Shown in pieces: positions 18,101 through 27,098 of a stretch of DNA of 64,000 nt. Source of the stretch: Lachnospiraceae bacterium V9D3004. Its GTDB lineage: Bacteria > Bacillota > Clostridia > Lachnospirales > Lachnospiraceae. Below the pieces are notes generated by a model, which was not told the DNA's origin, did no database searches, and worked only from the letters and a program-made list of their open reading frames with translations. Positions within the stretch are counted from its first letter, which is position 1, and each line of letters opens with the position of its first letter. Where the stretch lies: positions 1 to 64,000 of the forward strand of contig JHWW01000013.1 in the NCBI GenBank assembly GCA_000621985.1, read 5' to 3'. Position numbers and translations under genes: made by a program.

Positions 18101-19727
18101 CAACATATCCGTCTTCTTTGAATTCACATTTATTTAATTCCACTACAACGGGCAGATTATCATTAGCCCATACATAACATGCTCTGACGTTAACATTCCC
18201 TTGAACATTCTTATAATCTTCATTATCCCATCCGACAAATACATATCCAGATTCAGCTTCAGGCGGTTCCGGAGCTGTTGCGTCGTCTTCAAATAACACA
18301 GACTGAGTATTTATGATATTGTCATATTTATCATAAAAAACTACTTTATAAGTATTCCTCTTGAACTGTGCAACAATAGTTCTGTCAGATGTTACATTAC
18401 TATATTCACCTTTCCATCCAATAAATGTATGTCCTTTTCTACTGATTCCTGTCGGTGCTGTTGCAGAATATCCATAACGGACTGTCTGCTCACACAGAAG
18501 ATTCTCTTTATTATTCTTGTCATATTCTACAAATCTGACCTTGCTGGGATTATGTGCAACAATAGTCTTGTTTAGTGTTGATGTTGCACTGTTCTCACTT
18601 CCCCTGGCATATCCGGTTATCTTATACTCACCAGCATTAGGCAGAGTAAATGCTAGCGATGTCGCATTTGACGATTGTGTTGACATCGTCTTCGAATATG
18701 TTCCGCCCTTTGTCTGTGTTAAAGTCAGACAGTATCCTCCGGTTGCGTTAACGTCTGCTCCCCAACTAACTGTAACAGCATCCCCGACTGCATAATCTTT
18801 CTTCGAGGTACTGAAGGTTGGAGCATTAGGTTTCTCAGTTCCGGTCGTCTTGTCAAATATCCAATCCGTATAACGTCTTACTCCTCCAATGTCTGCGTAT
18901 ATCTGCCATCCGTACACATGACCGGGACGAAGAGTAATACCGACTTCCGTATTACAATCAAACCATATATTAGATGTTGATGAGTACTGATCTTCCGGCA
19001 CCATCATTGACTCTTTTCTTCCAATAATATTATTGCCATCCTTTATCTGAATTCCGCATGTTGTTACTCTTTGCCTGCCAGGATTATATACTTTTGCTTT
19101 CGGAATAAGATTGCGGTCAAATTTATCACACCAAACTGCTTTGACAGAGGCGTTGGATATTGGGGTGCCACCACCGCCACCATTTACATCCCCAGTATTA
19201 AAATGATAACCAACACTCAAATAATAGTTTTTGGCGTGTGAGTACGAATTATATAAACAGTTGCCAGATATTACATAGCGTGAATTTGATATAACTACTG
19301 AACTATCAAAATTTCCCTCAGCCGTGTACAAGCTATTTCCATCTCTATATAAAATAACAATCCAATGCTGACCTTGTGAGCAGTTTACATACAAAATATC
19401 CCCCGCCTTAATTTCCGATACACCATAGAATTTTGAACCCTGCCATCCCTGTGTTCCATACATGTATTTTTCAAAATCAGCACAATAAGCGCAACAACCC
19501 TGTGAACGCCATGTAGATAATTTAGGTCCCTCATTATTACCCCATGCTATTCCATTTTTCCATCTGTTATCAGTTATAAATGCATTAACTTTAGAGTCAT
19601 AATTACTTGCAGTATAACCTTTTTTACTCCAATCAATCCTTGTACCCGGTATCCCCTGAAACATTGATACAAACATAGCTATCACAAGTAATATTGCTTT
19701 CATTCTTTTCGTCATTATCTTCTTCAT
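15111..19727 (-). CDS. dockerin-bearing surface protein with CHAP-like domain and InlB, Big_2 repeats
   Basis: A 1538-residue exported protein. A signal peptide is followed by a CHAP/NlpC-like cysteine hydrolase domain (about 45-180; Cys near 78-82, His in GQHWIVIL near 121). Several InlB-type repeats follow (about 396-520 and 940-1130; FIGW, FVGW and FEGW signatures). A chitobiase-like beta module (about 1135-1205) and Big_2-type domains (about 1218-1465) come next. The type I dockerin (about 1478-1538) has two Ca-binding repeats, DVNGDKSVNSTDV and DMDGDGEINSSDV. The Ser-Thr and Ser-Ser pairs sit at the usual recognition positions. The next two genes upstream encode cohesins, so this protein could dock onto them. 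AAGGAGG precedes the ATG. Confidence 0.85.
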   Translation of the reverse strand: MKKIMTKRMKAILLVIAMFVSMFQGIPGTRIDWSKKGYTASNYDSKVNAFITDNRWKNGIAWGNNEGPKLSTWRSQGCCAYCADFEKYMYGTQGWQGSKFYGVSEIKAGDILYVNCSQGQHWIVILYRDGNSLYTAEGNFDSSVVISNSRYVISGNCLYNSYSHAKNYYLSVGYHFNTGDVNGGGGGTPISNASVKAVWCDKFDRNLIPKAKVYNPGRQRVTTCGIQIKDGNNIIGRKESMMVPEDQYSSTSNIWFDCNTEVGITLRPGHVYGWQIYADIGGVRRYTDWIFDKTTGTEKPNAPTFSTSKKDYAVGDAVTVSWGADVNATGGYCLTLTQTKGGTYSKTMSTQSSNATSLAFTLPNAGEYKITGYARGSENSATSTLNKTIVAHNPSKVRFVEYDKNNKENLLCEQTVRYGYSATAPTGISRKGHTFIGWKGEYSNVTSDRTIVAQFKRNTYKVVFYDKYDNIINTQSVLFEDDATAPEPPEAESGYVFVGWDNEDYKNVQGNVNVRACYVWANDNLPVVVELNKCEFKEDGYVVNYNIKNNPNNRTKGRAIFSLRTSTGKLINSTESDAFSLAKEEYRKNLEMYIPYDGVATNISLYIVDRFANGIPYSETVSKPIEREWSDYEETNPGDNVEVESRTEYRYRDLLTTTTRTSVNEGWTLVDKVLDSSWSFGSWSSYSRTQYTASETTTKKREVESKNVSDNNGYTINTYYYWKDPNKLAFSNYNQGGMVYYEYSQRSNDNEPRMYVYGSYNGQTTYRLNENNYGYGVNFNSEIWFLKNSTNVAATTHKEYRYRDGTKGYSYKWNKWDAWTKWTDSVVTANKSREVETRTTYRHRAKMADLEDNTGKEYTVSGKVDASLAGKEALIQVYKGDEPSDSNNEYVGKVSIGEAGEFSHSFVCRQEISEQTGDYKVMMAIEGGSEPFYLETIEAPKPKYTVVFKDLNGNVIDTQTVTKGHSATAPTVPEEESYTFVGWDFGVTNINDDMVITAQYTKNKYSVAFVNWETEEVYTDVFSYGDPVTYPEATDIEGYDFVGWTTTDGLSVDTVLDNTVLMANYKIKVFDINFYDNQGKLISSQKVEYGKDALEPNVDEIENMVFEGWSNYGFRDVKGDLDVYPVYKYIYTAEVPTCDTTSGVFTESKEVHLYAGDKADIYYTTDGTIPTKASKHYDGSITIDRNTYLQFIAAEPEKNTSDVVNVSFLVASGEDDEGALVIKKEKYNMERGESVKLTYFLSHENPDIGVQYYSLDEKIASVDEDGMLRANNVGKTQIFVSTEDSKYADYCDVEVTTTDIEVESIELDNYSVVGLVEDKIQMNASVYPDNATNKEVDWYSGDDSIATVSDTGEVTINKKGTTTIYAYAKNGTYLASCSVKGVVGYEESKITMSAPYLFLNENESDYLYVYYEDSVVNCTWTSSNESVATVTDGYVTAKKAGTSIISAESEDGSVVTSLVSVSKTDNTEEPEINPTTKDLLGDVNGDKSVNSTDVIMLRRYVAGGYGVRINETVADMDGDGEINSSDVILLRRRIAGGY

Positions 19728-19792
19728 AATCCAACATCCTCCTTAAGTTGTCAGCCCTATATAATTGTTACATGCTCCTTACTTACAAAACC

Positions 19793-21433
19793 TTATCTTA
19801 CAGTCACATATCCTTCTTTCAATTCCATCATTATCTGCTTTGCATTATTGTTACTTATATCATCCGAAGTAAAGCTGATTGAATATTTTCCCGCTTTGGC
19901 ATTTTCTGATATCTTGAATGTCAATAATAGAATAGTGCCATCTTTAATTCTATCTCCTTCCACGGATTCTCCATCCCAAAAGAAATTACAACCGTTCTTA
20001 AGTACTTTTGATTTCGTCATGTTCAAAACTCCGGAAAATACCTCACCATTGACAGAATCAACCAATGTCATAACTGAACTATCATAATGAATTGTTAAAG
20101 TCATTCCCAAAATACCCGGATTATTATATATATTTACCGGTACTTCTACGTTTTCATCTCCGGGATTGGCAACAACATCTTTTACAGTTATTGATCCGGG
20201 CTTTTCATTTTCAGATAATATACTTACATATCCTTCTTTCTTATCCAGTGAAAGGGCACTCAAATTATTATCAACAATATCTCCTTTATTCCAACTGAAA
20301 CTTACTCTATATTTTCCGGAGACTGCGTGCCTCTCTATATCAAACGTCAGAACAAGTATTTTTCCATCCTTAACATCTTCTTCATTTAGCGATTCACCAT
20401 CCCATGTGAAGTTACACCCGTCTTTTAATACATTTGCCTTAGTCATAACCAATACACCATCTAAGGCATCGCCATTTACCGCGTTCTTAAGTGTCATGAC
20501 TGAATCATCATAATGAATAGTCAGTGTCATTCCTAGTATTCCCGGATTATTGTTGATGTACACCGGCAACTCAACACTCGTATCTCCCGGCTTAACATTA
20601 ATATCTCCGACTATTATTGACTTGGAACTGTCCTTTTCATATACAGCCTTGATTTCTGTATCTTCGGTAATACTGTAATAGCTCCCATCCCATTTCTTGA
20701 ATATATAACCTATTCTCTTAGGCGCTGCAGGAGGTTCGGCATCCTCACCGGCTTTAACCGTAACCCTTTTTAATTCCTTGTTATCATAATCCTTGAATGT
20801 GACAGTATAGTTTTTCGGTTCTTCTGTTGTCTTTGGATTATCTGTTGCTTTAGGTTCATCTGTTACCTTTGGCACTTCTGTATTCTTTGGTTCCTCAGTG
20901 TTTTTAGGATTTTCCGTTATCTTTGGACTTTCAGTTATTTGTGGAACCTCAGTTGCCTTTGGTATATCTATGGGGTTAATTGTTGGGTTATTAGCTGTTA
21001 ACTGATTTTTACTATCTGCCTTGTTTTCAGTTGTTATTTGTTTATCGGAGTTATCCGAAGTACTATCTAAACTATCAACAACCGATATTTTACATTTTGC
21101 TTTTACTTTTTTATTAACGGTTGACGTCGCTGTAACGGTGGAATTACCAACCTTCTTAGCCGTAACAGTACCTTTGCTGCTAACTGCAGCTACTTTCTTA
21201 TTACTACTTTTCCACTTGACTTTTGTCACTGCCTTTGACGGTTTTACGCTTTTGATTTTCAACTTGAATTTACTGCCAACCGTTAACTCTTTTTTTGTAG
21301 CATTCAGATAGATTTTTTTTGGTTTTACAATCTTTTTCTTTGCTCCTGCTACGGCAATCATGCTCATCATTAATACCAATAACAGCATACTGCAATATTT
21401 TATTTTTTTACGTAGATATCTTTTTGATGTCAT
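19793..21433 (-). CDS. secreted scaffold-like protein with Big_2 domain and two cohesins
   Basis: A 546-residue exported protein. After the signal peptide come a Big_2 Ig-like domain (about 37-119), a PKxTE-repeat linker (about 157-208), half of an InlB-type repeat (about 209-266) and two cohesin domains (about 272-406 and 412-546). The cohesins show the PGD-x3-ELPVY/EVPVN strand, NPGILGM, HYDxSVMTL, NGCNFFWDGES and DG-x-ILxLTF blocks typical of cohesins that bind dockerins. It could tether two dockerin proteins. There is no anchor motif. The ATG at 21433 is preceded by GGGAGG five bases upstream. It lies 65 bases upstream of the dockerin gene, so co-expression is likely. Confidence 0.85.
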   Translation of the reverse strand: MTSKRYLRKKIKYCSMLLLVLMMSMIAVAGAKKKIVKPKKIYLNATKKELTVGSKFKLKIKSVKPSKAVTKVKWKSSNKKVAAVSSKGTVTAKKVGNSTVTATSTVNKKVKAKCKISVVDSLDSTSDNSDKQITTENKADSKNQLTANNPTINPIDIPKATEVPQITESPKITENPKNTEEPKNTEVPKVTDEPKATDNPKTTEEPKNYTVTFKDYDNKELKRVTVKAGEDAEPPAAPKRIGYIFKKWDGSYYSITEDTEIKAVYEKDSSKSIIVGDINVKPGDTSVELPVYINNNPGILGMTLTIHYDDSVMTLKNAVNGDALDGVLVMTKANVLKDGCNFTWDGESLNEEDVKDGKILVLTFDIERHAVSGKYRVSFSWNKGDIVDNNLSALSLDKKEGYVSILSENEKPGSITVKDVVANPGDENVEVPVNIYNNPGILGMTLTIHYDSSVMTLVDSVNGEVFSGVLNMTKSKVLKNGCNFFWDGESVEGDRIKDGTILLLTFKISENAKAGKYSISFTSDDISNNNAKQIMMELKEGYVTVR

Positions 21434-21536
21434 TTGAACCTCCCACTTTCTATAATTCATCTTTTTATTTGGAATAAGCAATTATATTTCATATCCCTAG
21501 AAAAAGCCGAATAATTATCAGTTACCATATAATATC

Positions 21537-22511
21537 TCAATCAATTGTAATACTCCCATTCTCCACAACCGGCTCTACTTCATTCATATTACCGTCAACG
21601 ATATCCCCCACATTGTAGCCAAGCTCAATAGGATAAGTTCCTTTATCGACTTCATCTGCAACATCGAATTCCAGCACCATAATCTCACCGTCTTTTATAT
21701 GCTCTTCTTTTATATCTGTTCCGTCCCACAACACCTTACAGCCACTTTTCAGCTCTTTACCTGTGGTCATTGTAAGCAACCCTTTTAATGCACCACCATT
21801 TTCTATCTTCTTGAGCTTAAGAATACTCTCGTCATAAGATATGGATAACATCATGCCGAGAATTCCGGGATTATTCATTACATTTACACTCAACCTGACC
21901 GACTGCGCTCCTACAGTTGAATTGATCTTATCCACCTTAAATGAACAAGTATTATTCTGTTCACTTGAGTTACCGACTAATTCCGACTGTTCGGAATTCA
22001 CATTATTACCGCTGTCAGTCATATGGTTATCCGAATTGATATTTTGTTCCGTTTTTTTTTCTTCCGAATCATCTGATTCATTATCCAATACATCAATAGT
22101 TTCGATATTCGTTGCCTCATTAGTCTCGCCCAGGTCTAATTCACTTTTGTCAGACAATTCAAGTATAAGGTGCCGATCTGCATTGATATGATATGCAATC
22201 ACTTTTACATCCCCGAAATCTTTATCCGGATCAATCCGTAACCCTTTGATACCGGTATCTGTGTCTCCGATTTTAACAATCCCGTTTTTAATATATACAT
22301 TTTCACCGATTATGGATGTTAGCCACTCATTCATACTTCCTTCATATCCATTGATAACAGCATTATCGTAAGCTTGCACACTATTAGGTCTTTCATGATC
22401 TATTGTATCTATTCCGGAGTTGTCTTTTTTAGCATTTCCACAGCCGGATATATACAAACCTACTACCAATATCATCAATACAACATTGCGCAAATTGGTT
22501 CCTTGTATCAC
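21537..22511 (-). CDS. cohesin-containing lipoprotein
   Basis: A 324-residue lipoprotein with lipobox ISGC (Cys about 24). A small N-terminal domain (about 30-130) and an acidic Ser/Asn/Glu linker lead to one cohesin domain (about 189-324) with NPGILGM, SYDESILKL and DGEIMVLEF motifs. Being membrane-anchored, it could be the cell-side receptor for a dockerin protein such as the neighbour at 15111-19727. The start is GTG at 22511 with GGAGG six bases upstream. The gene diverges from the LytTR-FHA regulator across a short intergenic region that holds paired direct repeats. Confidence 0.8.
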   Translation of the reverse strand: MIQGTNLRNVVLMILVVGLYISGCGNAKKDNSGIDTIDHERPNSVQAYDNAVINGYEGSMNEWLTSIIGENVYIKNGIVKIGDTDTGIKGLRIDPDKDFGDVKVIAYHINADRHLILELSDKSELDLGETNEATNIETIDVLDNESDDSEEKKTEQNINSDNHMTDSGNNVNSEQSELVGNSSEQNNTCSFKVDKINSTVGAQSVRLSVNVMNNPGILGMMLSISYDESILKLKKIENGGALKGLLTMTTGKELKSGCKVLWDGTDIKEEHIKDGEIMVLEFDVADEVDKGTYPIELGYNVGDIVDGNMNEVEPVVENGSITID

Positions 22512-22589
22512 TGTAATCCTCCACCTATTTTCCCCTATCTCCACTGCACTATACACATAATACTACGTTCTAAAACCATCTGAACGCAG

Positions 22590-22626
22590 ATGTAAAAAAT
22601 TGAGCTTTTCATGTAAAAAATCGAGC
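22590..22626. promoter_or_regulatory. paired direct repeats, candidate LytTR binding site
   Basis: ATGTAAAAAATTGAGC (22590-22605) and ATGTAAAAAATCGAGC (22611-22626) form a direct repeat with a 21-base period. LytTR regulators typically bind two short direct repeats spaced by about two helical turns. The site lies between the divergent cohesin lipoprotein (22511) and the LytTR-FHA gene (22738), so it may control either. Next to it is a short CATCTG/CAGATG inverted repeat (22578-22593). Confidence 0.5.
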
Positions 22627-22737
22627 GCATTACGCCCTTTCATCTATCCCATTTTCAAACAATATATGTTAAAATATAGTATGTCAAAAAGTGCTTACGA
22701 GGAAATACTTAAGAATCAAGTGAAAGGAGTAATTCAT

Positions 22738-23439
22738 ATGACCACCATTCCGATGTTAACCATAAAGTTTCGCGGGAAGAAGCAGCTGATTCCATATGAT
22801 TTTATTCAATACATTGAAAGCATCTCAAGAAAACTTATCGTACATACGGAAAATCACGATTATATATATTACAACACACTTGATAATCTATATGCTGATA
22901 TCTCAAAGGAGCAATTCATACGTATTCATAAAAGTTACGTCATATCAAAGAATTACGTGTCACATTATACTAATAAGAATGTTACTTTATTATCCGGAAC
23001 CATATTACCCATCAGTTCCACTTACAAAGATGAAGCATTGCAAAAGCTGGATACTTGTATTACAACACAAACTGAGCAAAAAGTGTCCACCAACGTAACC
23101 GGTTCCATTCAATGTATCCGTGGAAAATATAAGAGTTCGATAATTCGGATCTATGCGAATGTTCCTGTTCTGATCGGCAGAGACGAGCATTGTGATATAT
23201 GTTATAATCTGCCGTTTGTGAGTCGCTCCCACTGCTCGGTAATATTCCATGCGGATGCCAACACATATGAATTGACCGACTTCTCTTTTAACGGAACTTT
23301 TGTATTGGAGACACCTCCTGACACCGGGAAATATTCTCAAAAAATGTTTAAGAAACTTAAACCCGATACTCCATTCAATTTGAGACCTGGAACAATTATT
23401 CACTTTGGGGATATCGATAATATATTCCAGCTCGTTTAA
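22738..23439 (+). CDS. LytTR-FHA fusion regulator
   Basis: A 233-residue cytoplasmic protein. The N-terminal half (about 5-100) is a LytTR DNA-binding domain, with IQYIESISRKLIVHT, a FIRIHKSYVIS core and an LPIS end. The C-terminal half (about 120-233) is an FHA phosphothreonine-binding domain with IGRDEHCDI, SRSHCSV and NGTFV, all key FHA residues present. LytTR is normally joined to a response-regulator receiver; here FHA replaces it, which suggests control by Ser/Thr phosphorylation, fitting the kinase encoded 650 bases downstream. AAAGGAG precedes the ATG at 22738; the open frame extends upstream through the direct repeats but has no good start there. Confidence 0.8.
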   Translation: MTTIPMLTIKFRGKKQLIPYDFIQYIESISRKLIVHTENHDYIYYNTLDNLYADISKEQFIRIHKSYVISKNYVSHYTNKNVTLLSGTILPISSTYKDEALQKLDTCITTQTEQKVSTNVTGSIQCIRGKYKSSIIRIYANVPVLIGRDEHCDICYNLPFVSRSHCSVIFHADANTYELTDFSFNGTFVLETPPDTGKYSQKMFKKLKPDTPFNLRPGTIIHFGDIDNIFQLV

Positions 23440-23531
23440 TATGACATTTCAAAAAACGACAATTACTATACAGAGTATATTTTTAATATATCCAAAGTTG
23501 AACTTTATGAATCTTACAAGGAGAGAAATGA

Positions 23532-24038
23532 ATGAATCTTATAAAATGTGAGAATAATCATTACTATAATGCCGATAAATTCCCTTACTGCCCACATTGT
23601 ATCAATGCGCAGGGAATCGCAGCCGCTGATATCCCTTCAGATCAAAAAGATGTTTCTACGGAAGAAGTATTCTCATCGCTTTCCGCTGATGAACCTCTTT
23701 TTGAAAAGCTTACTGTCGGATGGCTTATGTGCCTTAACGGTTCAAGCAGAGGACAGAGCTTTCCTATATTCAACATAGCCAATCATATTGGTCGCAATTC
23801 CAATATGGATGTTATTCTTAAAAATGAGAAAACAATAAGTCGTGAAGACCATGCTGTGATCGAATATGATAATGAGAATAATTCATTTTCAATTATCCCC
23901 GGGGACAGCACCAATCCTACTATGGTCAATAATTCAGTCATTACCAAAAAAACATCCCTCAAAGACAGGGATATGCTGATACTTGGGGAATGTCAGTTAA
24001 TGTTTGTAATATTATGCGATGATAATTTTTCATGGTAA
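23532..24038 (+). CDS. FHA-domain protein with zinc-ribbon-like N terminus
   Basis: A 168-residue cytoplasmic protein. The N terminus carries a Cys-x6-YY then YCPHC pattern (about 6-22) resembling a short zinc ribbon. The FHA domain (about 60-165) has IGRNSNMDV, ISREDHA and NNSVI motifs, so the phosphothreonine-binding residues appear intact. It sits between the LytTR-FHA regulator and the Ser/Thr kinase, 92 and 52 bases away, in the same direction. It is probably a substrate or adaptor of that kinase. AAGGAGAG lies upstream; an out-of-frame ATG four bases earlier is closed after seven codons. Confidence 0.75.
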   Translation: MNLIKCENNHYYNADKFPYCPHCINAQGIAAADIPSDQKDVSTEEVFSSLSADEPLFEKLTVGWLMCLNGSSRGQSFPIFNIANHIGRNSNMDVILKNEKTISREDHAVIEYDNENNSFSIIPGDSTNPTMVNNSVITKKTSLKDRDMLILGECQLMFVILCDDNFSW

Positions 24039-24090
24039 CTATTATCACCATATACTGGAATTACCAATTCATATATGATACTATACTCCC

Positions 24091-25725
24091 ATGGATACCA
24101 ATAATAGTGCTCATACCCTGCCGGCAGGGTTCATATTGAATGATATATATGTTATAGACTCTGTGCGTGGCGAAGGCGGATTCGGAATAACTTATGCCGG
24201 ACATATCAAAGACTCCGATCCTGTGCGTGCCATCGCGATCAAAGAATATTTTCCGTCAGGTGTTGCAGGAAGGGATCATTCAGGATCTCCATTCGAAGTA
24301 ACACACTTCGGCGGGGATTTTTCAGTGAGCTTTAAGAAAGGACTTCATCGTTTTTTTAACGAAGCAGTCCTTTTGAAGAAGTATTCCGATCTTGACAGTA
24401 TTGTTACCATCATTGATGTATTTGAAGAAAATAATACAGCGTATATTATAATGGATTATATCGAAGGCATATCCCTTAAGCAGCTAATTGTCAACGAGGG
24501 CGTGCTTTCTTTTGATGAGATATATGAACTCATGAAGCCTGTTATGGATGATCTGGCTGTTATTCATAAGGAAGGTCTTATACACCGCGATATCAGTCCT
24601 GATAACCTTCTGGTTGGCATTGATAACAAACTTCATCTGATCGATTTCGGTTCGGCAAGTTACAGCAATCCAAATGAAAGCAAAACGATAACAGTGATCA
24701 TTAAAGCAGGATACGCTCCACCTGAACAATACCTGCCAAACGGTCACATAGGTCCGTGGACCGATGTATATGGTCTGTGCGCCACTATGTATTACACTTT
24801 GACCGGTAAAGCCCCTGATAATGCTGTTAGCCGTATGCAGAATAAACATAACGATACCCTGCCGTTTCCCGATACCGCACATATTGATGATACCAAAATA
24901 GAAGCACTTACAAGAGGACTCAGTCTGTCATATTCCGAACGCTTTTCATCAACAAAAGCGCTCTGTCAGGCATTTTCTGTGCACACAATGCCCGAAGAGC
25001 ATGTCACTGTAATGATGAATGAGACATTTATAAAAATGATCACCAGAAGATCGGGCAGATTCGTTATGAAACATGCAAAGACCGTAGCTTTACTTGCAAT
25101 CGCTGTTCTTATAACAGGATTCTCCGTATACTACATGCTGTCAAAGGATCAGGCTATGTCGCCCGATAATAACGATGTGGCTGTATCATCTGCAGACAGT
25201 TCAGATTATACAGAAGCAGCCTACAACACACAAAACATTAATAACGATAATAATACCACAGCTATTAGCGGTGATGACTCTGCCAGTACTGAAAACACCG
25301 TAACTGACACCGCCGCAAATTATAGTGATTCAGACAACGATACTTCAGAATCCTATGTCCTCACCATACCGGAACTTACCGGAATGTCTCTTGAGAAAGC
25401 AACCAGAGAACTTGCCACTCTCGATTCGGGCATTAACATCGTTACAGATTATAAGTATGATAAATCACATGACATAGGCGTTGTTACTGCTCAAAATATC
25501 GCTCCGGAGCATACCTTTAAAACAGGCGAGATTGACAGCATTACCCTGACTGTCAGCAAAGGAAAGCGTCCTAAATCAACTGCAAAGCCTACAGCAACTG
25601 CCAAACCTAAGGCTACTGCTAAACCCAAGTCAACTGCCGCTCCGACTTCAAAGCCAACGGCAAAACCAAAAACCGCCTCTCCTACCAAAAAACCGAAAGA
25701 CTATACGGTTATCCATCTGGATTAA
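24091..25725 (+). CDS. membrane Ser/Thr protein kinase with one PASTA domain
   Basis: A 544-residue Hanks-type kinase. The kinase domain (about 14-300) has the glycine loop GEGGFG, ATP-binding Lys in AIKEYF (about 51), the catalytic loop HRDISPDN (about 165), DFG (about 185) and an APPEQY segment. HRDIS instead of HRDIK/L is typical of one bacterial subgroup. A transmembrane helix lies at about 331-350. An extracellular Asp/Asn/Ser-rich stretch, one PASTA domain (about 424-491) and a Lys/Pro/Thr/Ala tail follow. PASTA domains sense muropeptides or lipid II, so the kinase may report wall status to the two FHA proteins upstream. The last 17 bases overlap the convergent ATPase gene. Confidence 0.85.
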   Translation: MDTNNSAHTLPAGFILNDIYVIDSVRGEGGFGITYAGHIKDSDPVRAIAIKEYFPSGVAGRDHSGSPFEVTHFGGDFSVSFKKGLHRFFNEAVLLKKYSDLDSIVTIIDVFEENNTAYIIMDYIEGISLKQLIVNEGVLSFDEIYELMKPVMDDLAVIHKEGLIHRDISPDNLLVGIDNKLHLIDFGSASYSNPNESKTITVIIKAGYAPPEQYLPNGHIGPWTDVYGLCATMYYTLTGKAPDNAVSRMQNKHNDTLPFPDTAHIDDTKIEALTRGLSLSYSERFSSTKALCQAFSVHTMPEEHVTVMMNETFIKMITRRSGRFVMKHAKTVALLAIAVLITGFSVYYMLSKDQAMSPDNNDVAVSSADSSDYTEAAYNTQNINNDNNTTAISGDDSASTENTVTDTAANYSDSDNDTSESYVLTIPELTGMSLEKATRELATLDSGINIVTDYKYDKSHDIGVVTAQNIAPEHTFKTGEIDSITLTVSKGKRPKSTAKPTATAKPKATAKPKSTAAPTSKPTAKPKTASPTKKPKDYTVIHLD

Positions 25726-27022
25726 TATACCCCATCATTCTCCTAATATTATACAACGGAATATTAACCATCCAATCCTGCTCCCTGTAATCGGACATTG
25801 ATATCCTTATTGAATACCTTGGTTTATATTTTTCATAAAAGGCTCTTAAACTTCTGGCTTTGAGGTTCTCCTCAGCCTTTACCTCAACAGGTATAACAGT
25901 TGTACTTCCCTGAATAATAAAATCTATCTCACCGGTGGAGTTTGGGGATGAATAATAATATGGCCTGACATTCATATCCGATACAAACTGCTGCATAACG
26001 TACTGTTCCGTCATAGCTCCTTTGAACTCCGTGAATATATCGTTCCCTGATATAATAATCTGTGGATCAAGATTAGCCATGGCATTCAACAACCCCACAT
26101 CTAACAAAAATAACTTGAATATGTCACTCTCACTGTATGCACTTACAGGTATTGTCGGTTTCTTTATACGATTGACCTTATGAATAAGGCCGCAATCCGT
26201 AAGCCACTGTATGGCAAGCTCAAAATCTTTTGCCCTGGCACCTTTTCTTACCTGTCCGTATATATATTTCTTATTCTCTTTCGCAAGCTGTGACTGAATA
26301 GATTTCCATACAAGATTAAGCCTTGGAACAAGGTTTGCCGGCGCATGTTTTGAAAAGTCCTGTTCATAATACGTCAACAGGTTATTATGTATCTCTCTTA
26401 CACTTCTGTAATCCTTTTCATCTACAAATGTCTGAACCGCCTCAGGCATTCCACCTACATAATAATATTCACGCAATCTCTCAATGTATTTGGACTTAAA
26501 TGAAGTGATCAACGTTACATCATCACCATCAAGTATATCGACATAATTCTTCTCGCCGAGTGCGTACATGAATTCCCTGTATGATAACGGGTACAGTTCC
26601 ATGAAATCAACCTTGCCCACAGGAAAAGATGTTCCCCGATGCATTGCAACTCCAAGCAATGAACCGGCAGCGATAACATAGTATTCCGGTGCCATTTCAC
26701 AGAAGTATTTCAAAGAAAGAAGCGCTCCGGGTGATTCCTGTATCTCATCCAGTATGATAAGTGTATTATGACTCTCAACTGTAATACCGGTCTCCGCATT
26801 AATTGCAAGAATAATTCTCTCGATATCAAATCCGCCTGCGAAGATTTCTTTCATTCTCAGGTTATAATCAAAATTAATATATACTTTTTTTTCAAAGTAC
26901 CGATCGCCGAATTCATTCATCAACCATGTTTTGCCAACCTGTCTGGCTCCACGAACAATTAGTGGCTTGCGTTTCCTGCTTTCTTTCCAACGTAACAGTC
27001 TGTCAATTGCGATACGCTCCAT
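25709..27022 (-). CDS. AAA_14/DUF4143 family ATPase
   Basis: A 437-residue ATPase. Walker A GARQVGKT is at about 25-32 and Walker B LIILDEIQE near 88-96. A DUF4143 C-terminal region includes GEIDFII and PVEVKAE, which resemble a PD-(D/E)xK nuclease core. Members are common, often multicopy, and of unknown role; a link to toxin-like or mobile loci has been suggested. The ATG has GGGAGG about 12 bases upstream and a promoter at 27066-27094. The 3' end overlaps the kinase gene by 17 bases (convergent). Confidence 0.8.
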   Translation of the reverse strand: MERIAIDRLLRWKESRKRKPLIVRGARQVGKTWLMNEFGDRYFEKKVYINFDYNLRMKEIFAGGFDIERIILAINAETGITVESHNTLIILDEIQESPGALLSLKYFCEMAPEYYVIAAGSLLGVAMHRGTSFPVGKVDFMELYPLSYREFMYALGEKNYVDILDGDDVTLITSFKSKYIERLREYYYVGGMPEAVQTFVDEKDYRSVREIHNNLLTYYEQDFSKHAPANLVPRLNLVWKSIQSQLAKENKKYIYGQVRKGARAKDFELAIQWLTDCGLIHKVNRIKKPTIPVSAYSESDIFKLFLLDVGLLNAMANLDPQIIISGNDIFTEFKGAMTEQYVMQQFVSDMNVRPYYYSSPNSTGEIDFIIQGSTTVIPVEVKAEENLKARSLRAFYEKYKPRYSIRISMSDYREQDWMVNIPLYNIRRMMGYINPDG

Positions 27023-27065
27023 ATACGCCTGACACCTCCCATATTACAGTGTATGTTTTAAACTC

Positions 27066-27094
27066 AATATAACACCCCTCTGTCTGACAGTCAA
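27066..27094 (-). promoter_or_regulatory. sigma-A promoter of the DUF4143 ATPase gene
   Basis: Minus strand TTGACT (27089-27094), 17-base spacer, TATATT (27066-27071). It lies directly downstream of two direct repeats (27099-27150), which are placed where an activator or repressor could act. Confidence 0.6.
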
Positions 27095-27098
27095 CCAC

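Noticed and set aside
15111-22511. Cellulosome gene cluster
   Set aside because: Cohesins and a dockerin are present, but there is no glycoside hydrolase or carbohydrate-binding module; called a cohesin-dockerin surface system instead.
24114-24127. Palindrome CCCTGCCGGCAGGG
   Set aside because: It lies inside the first codons of the kinase gene and is explained by coding sequence (Thr-Leu-Pro-Ala-Gly).
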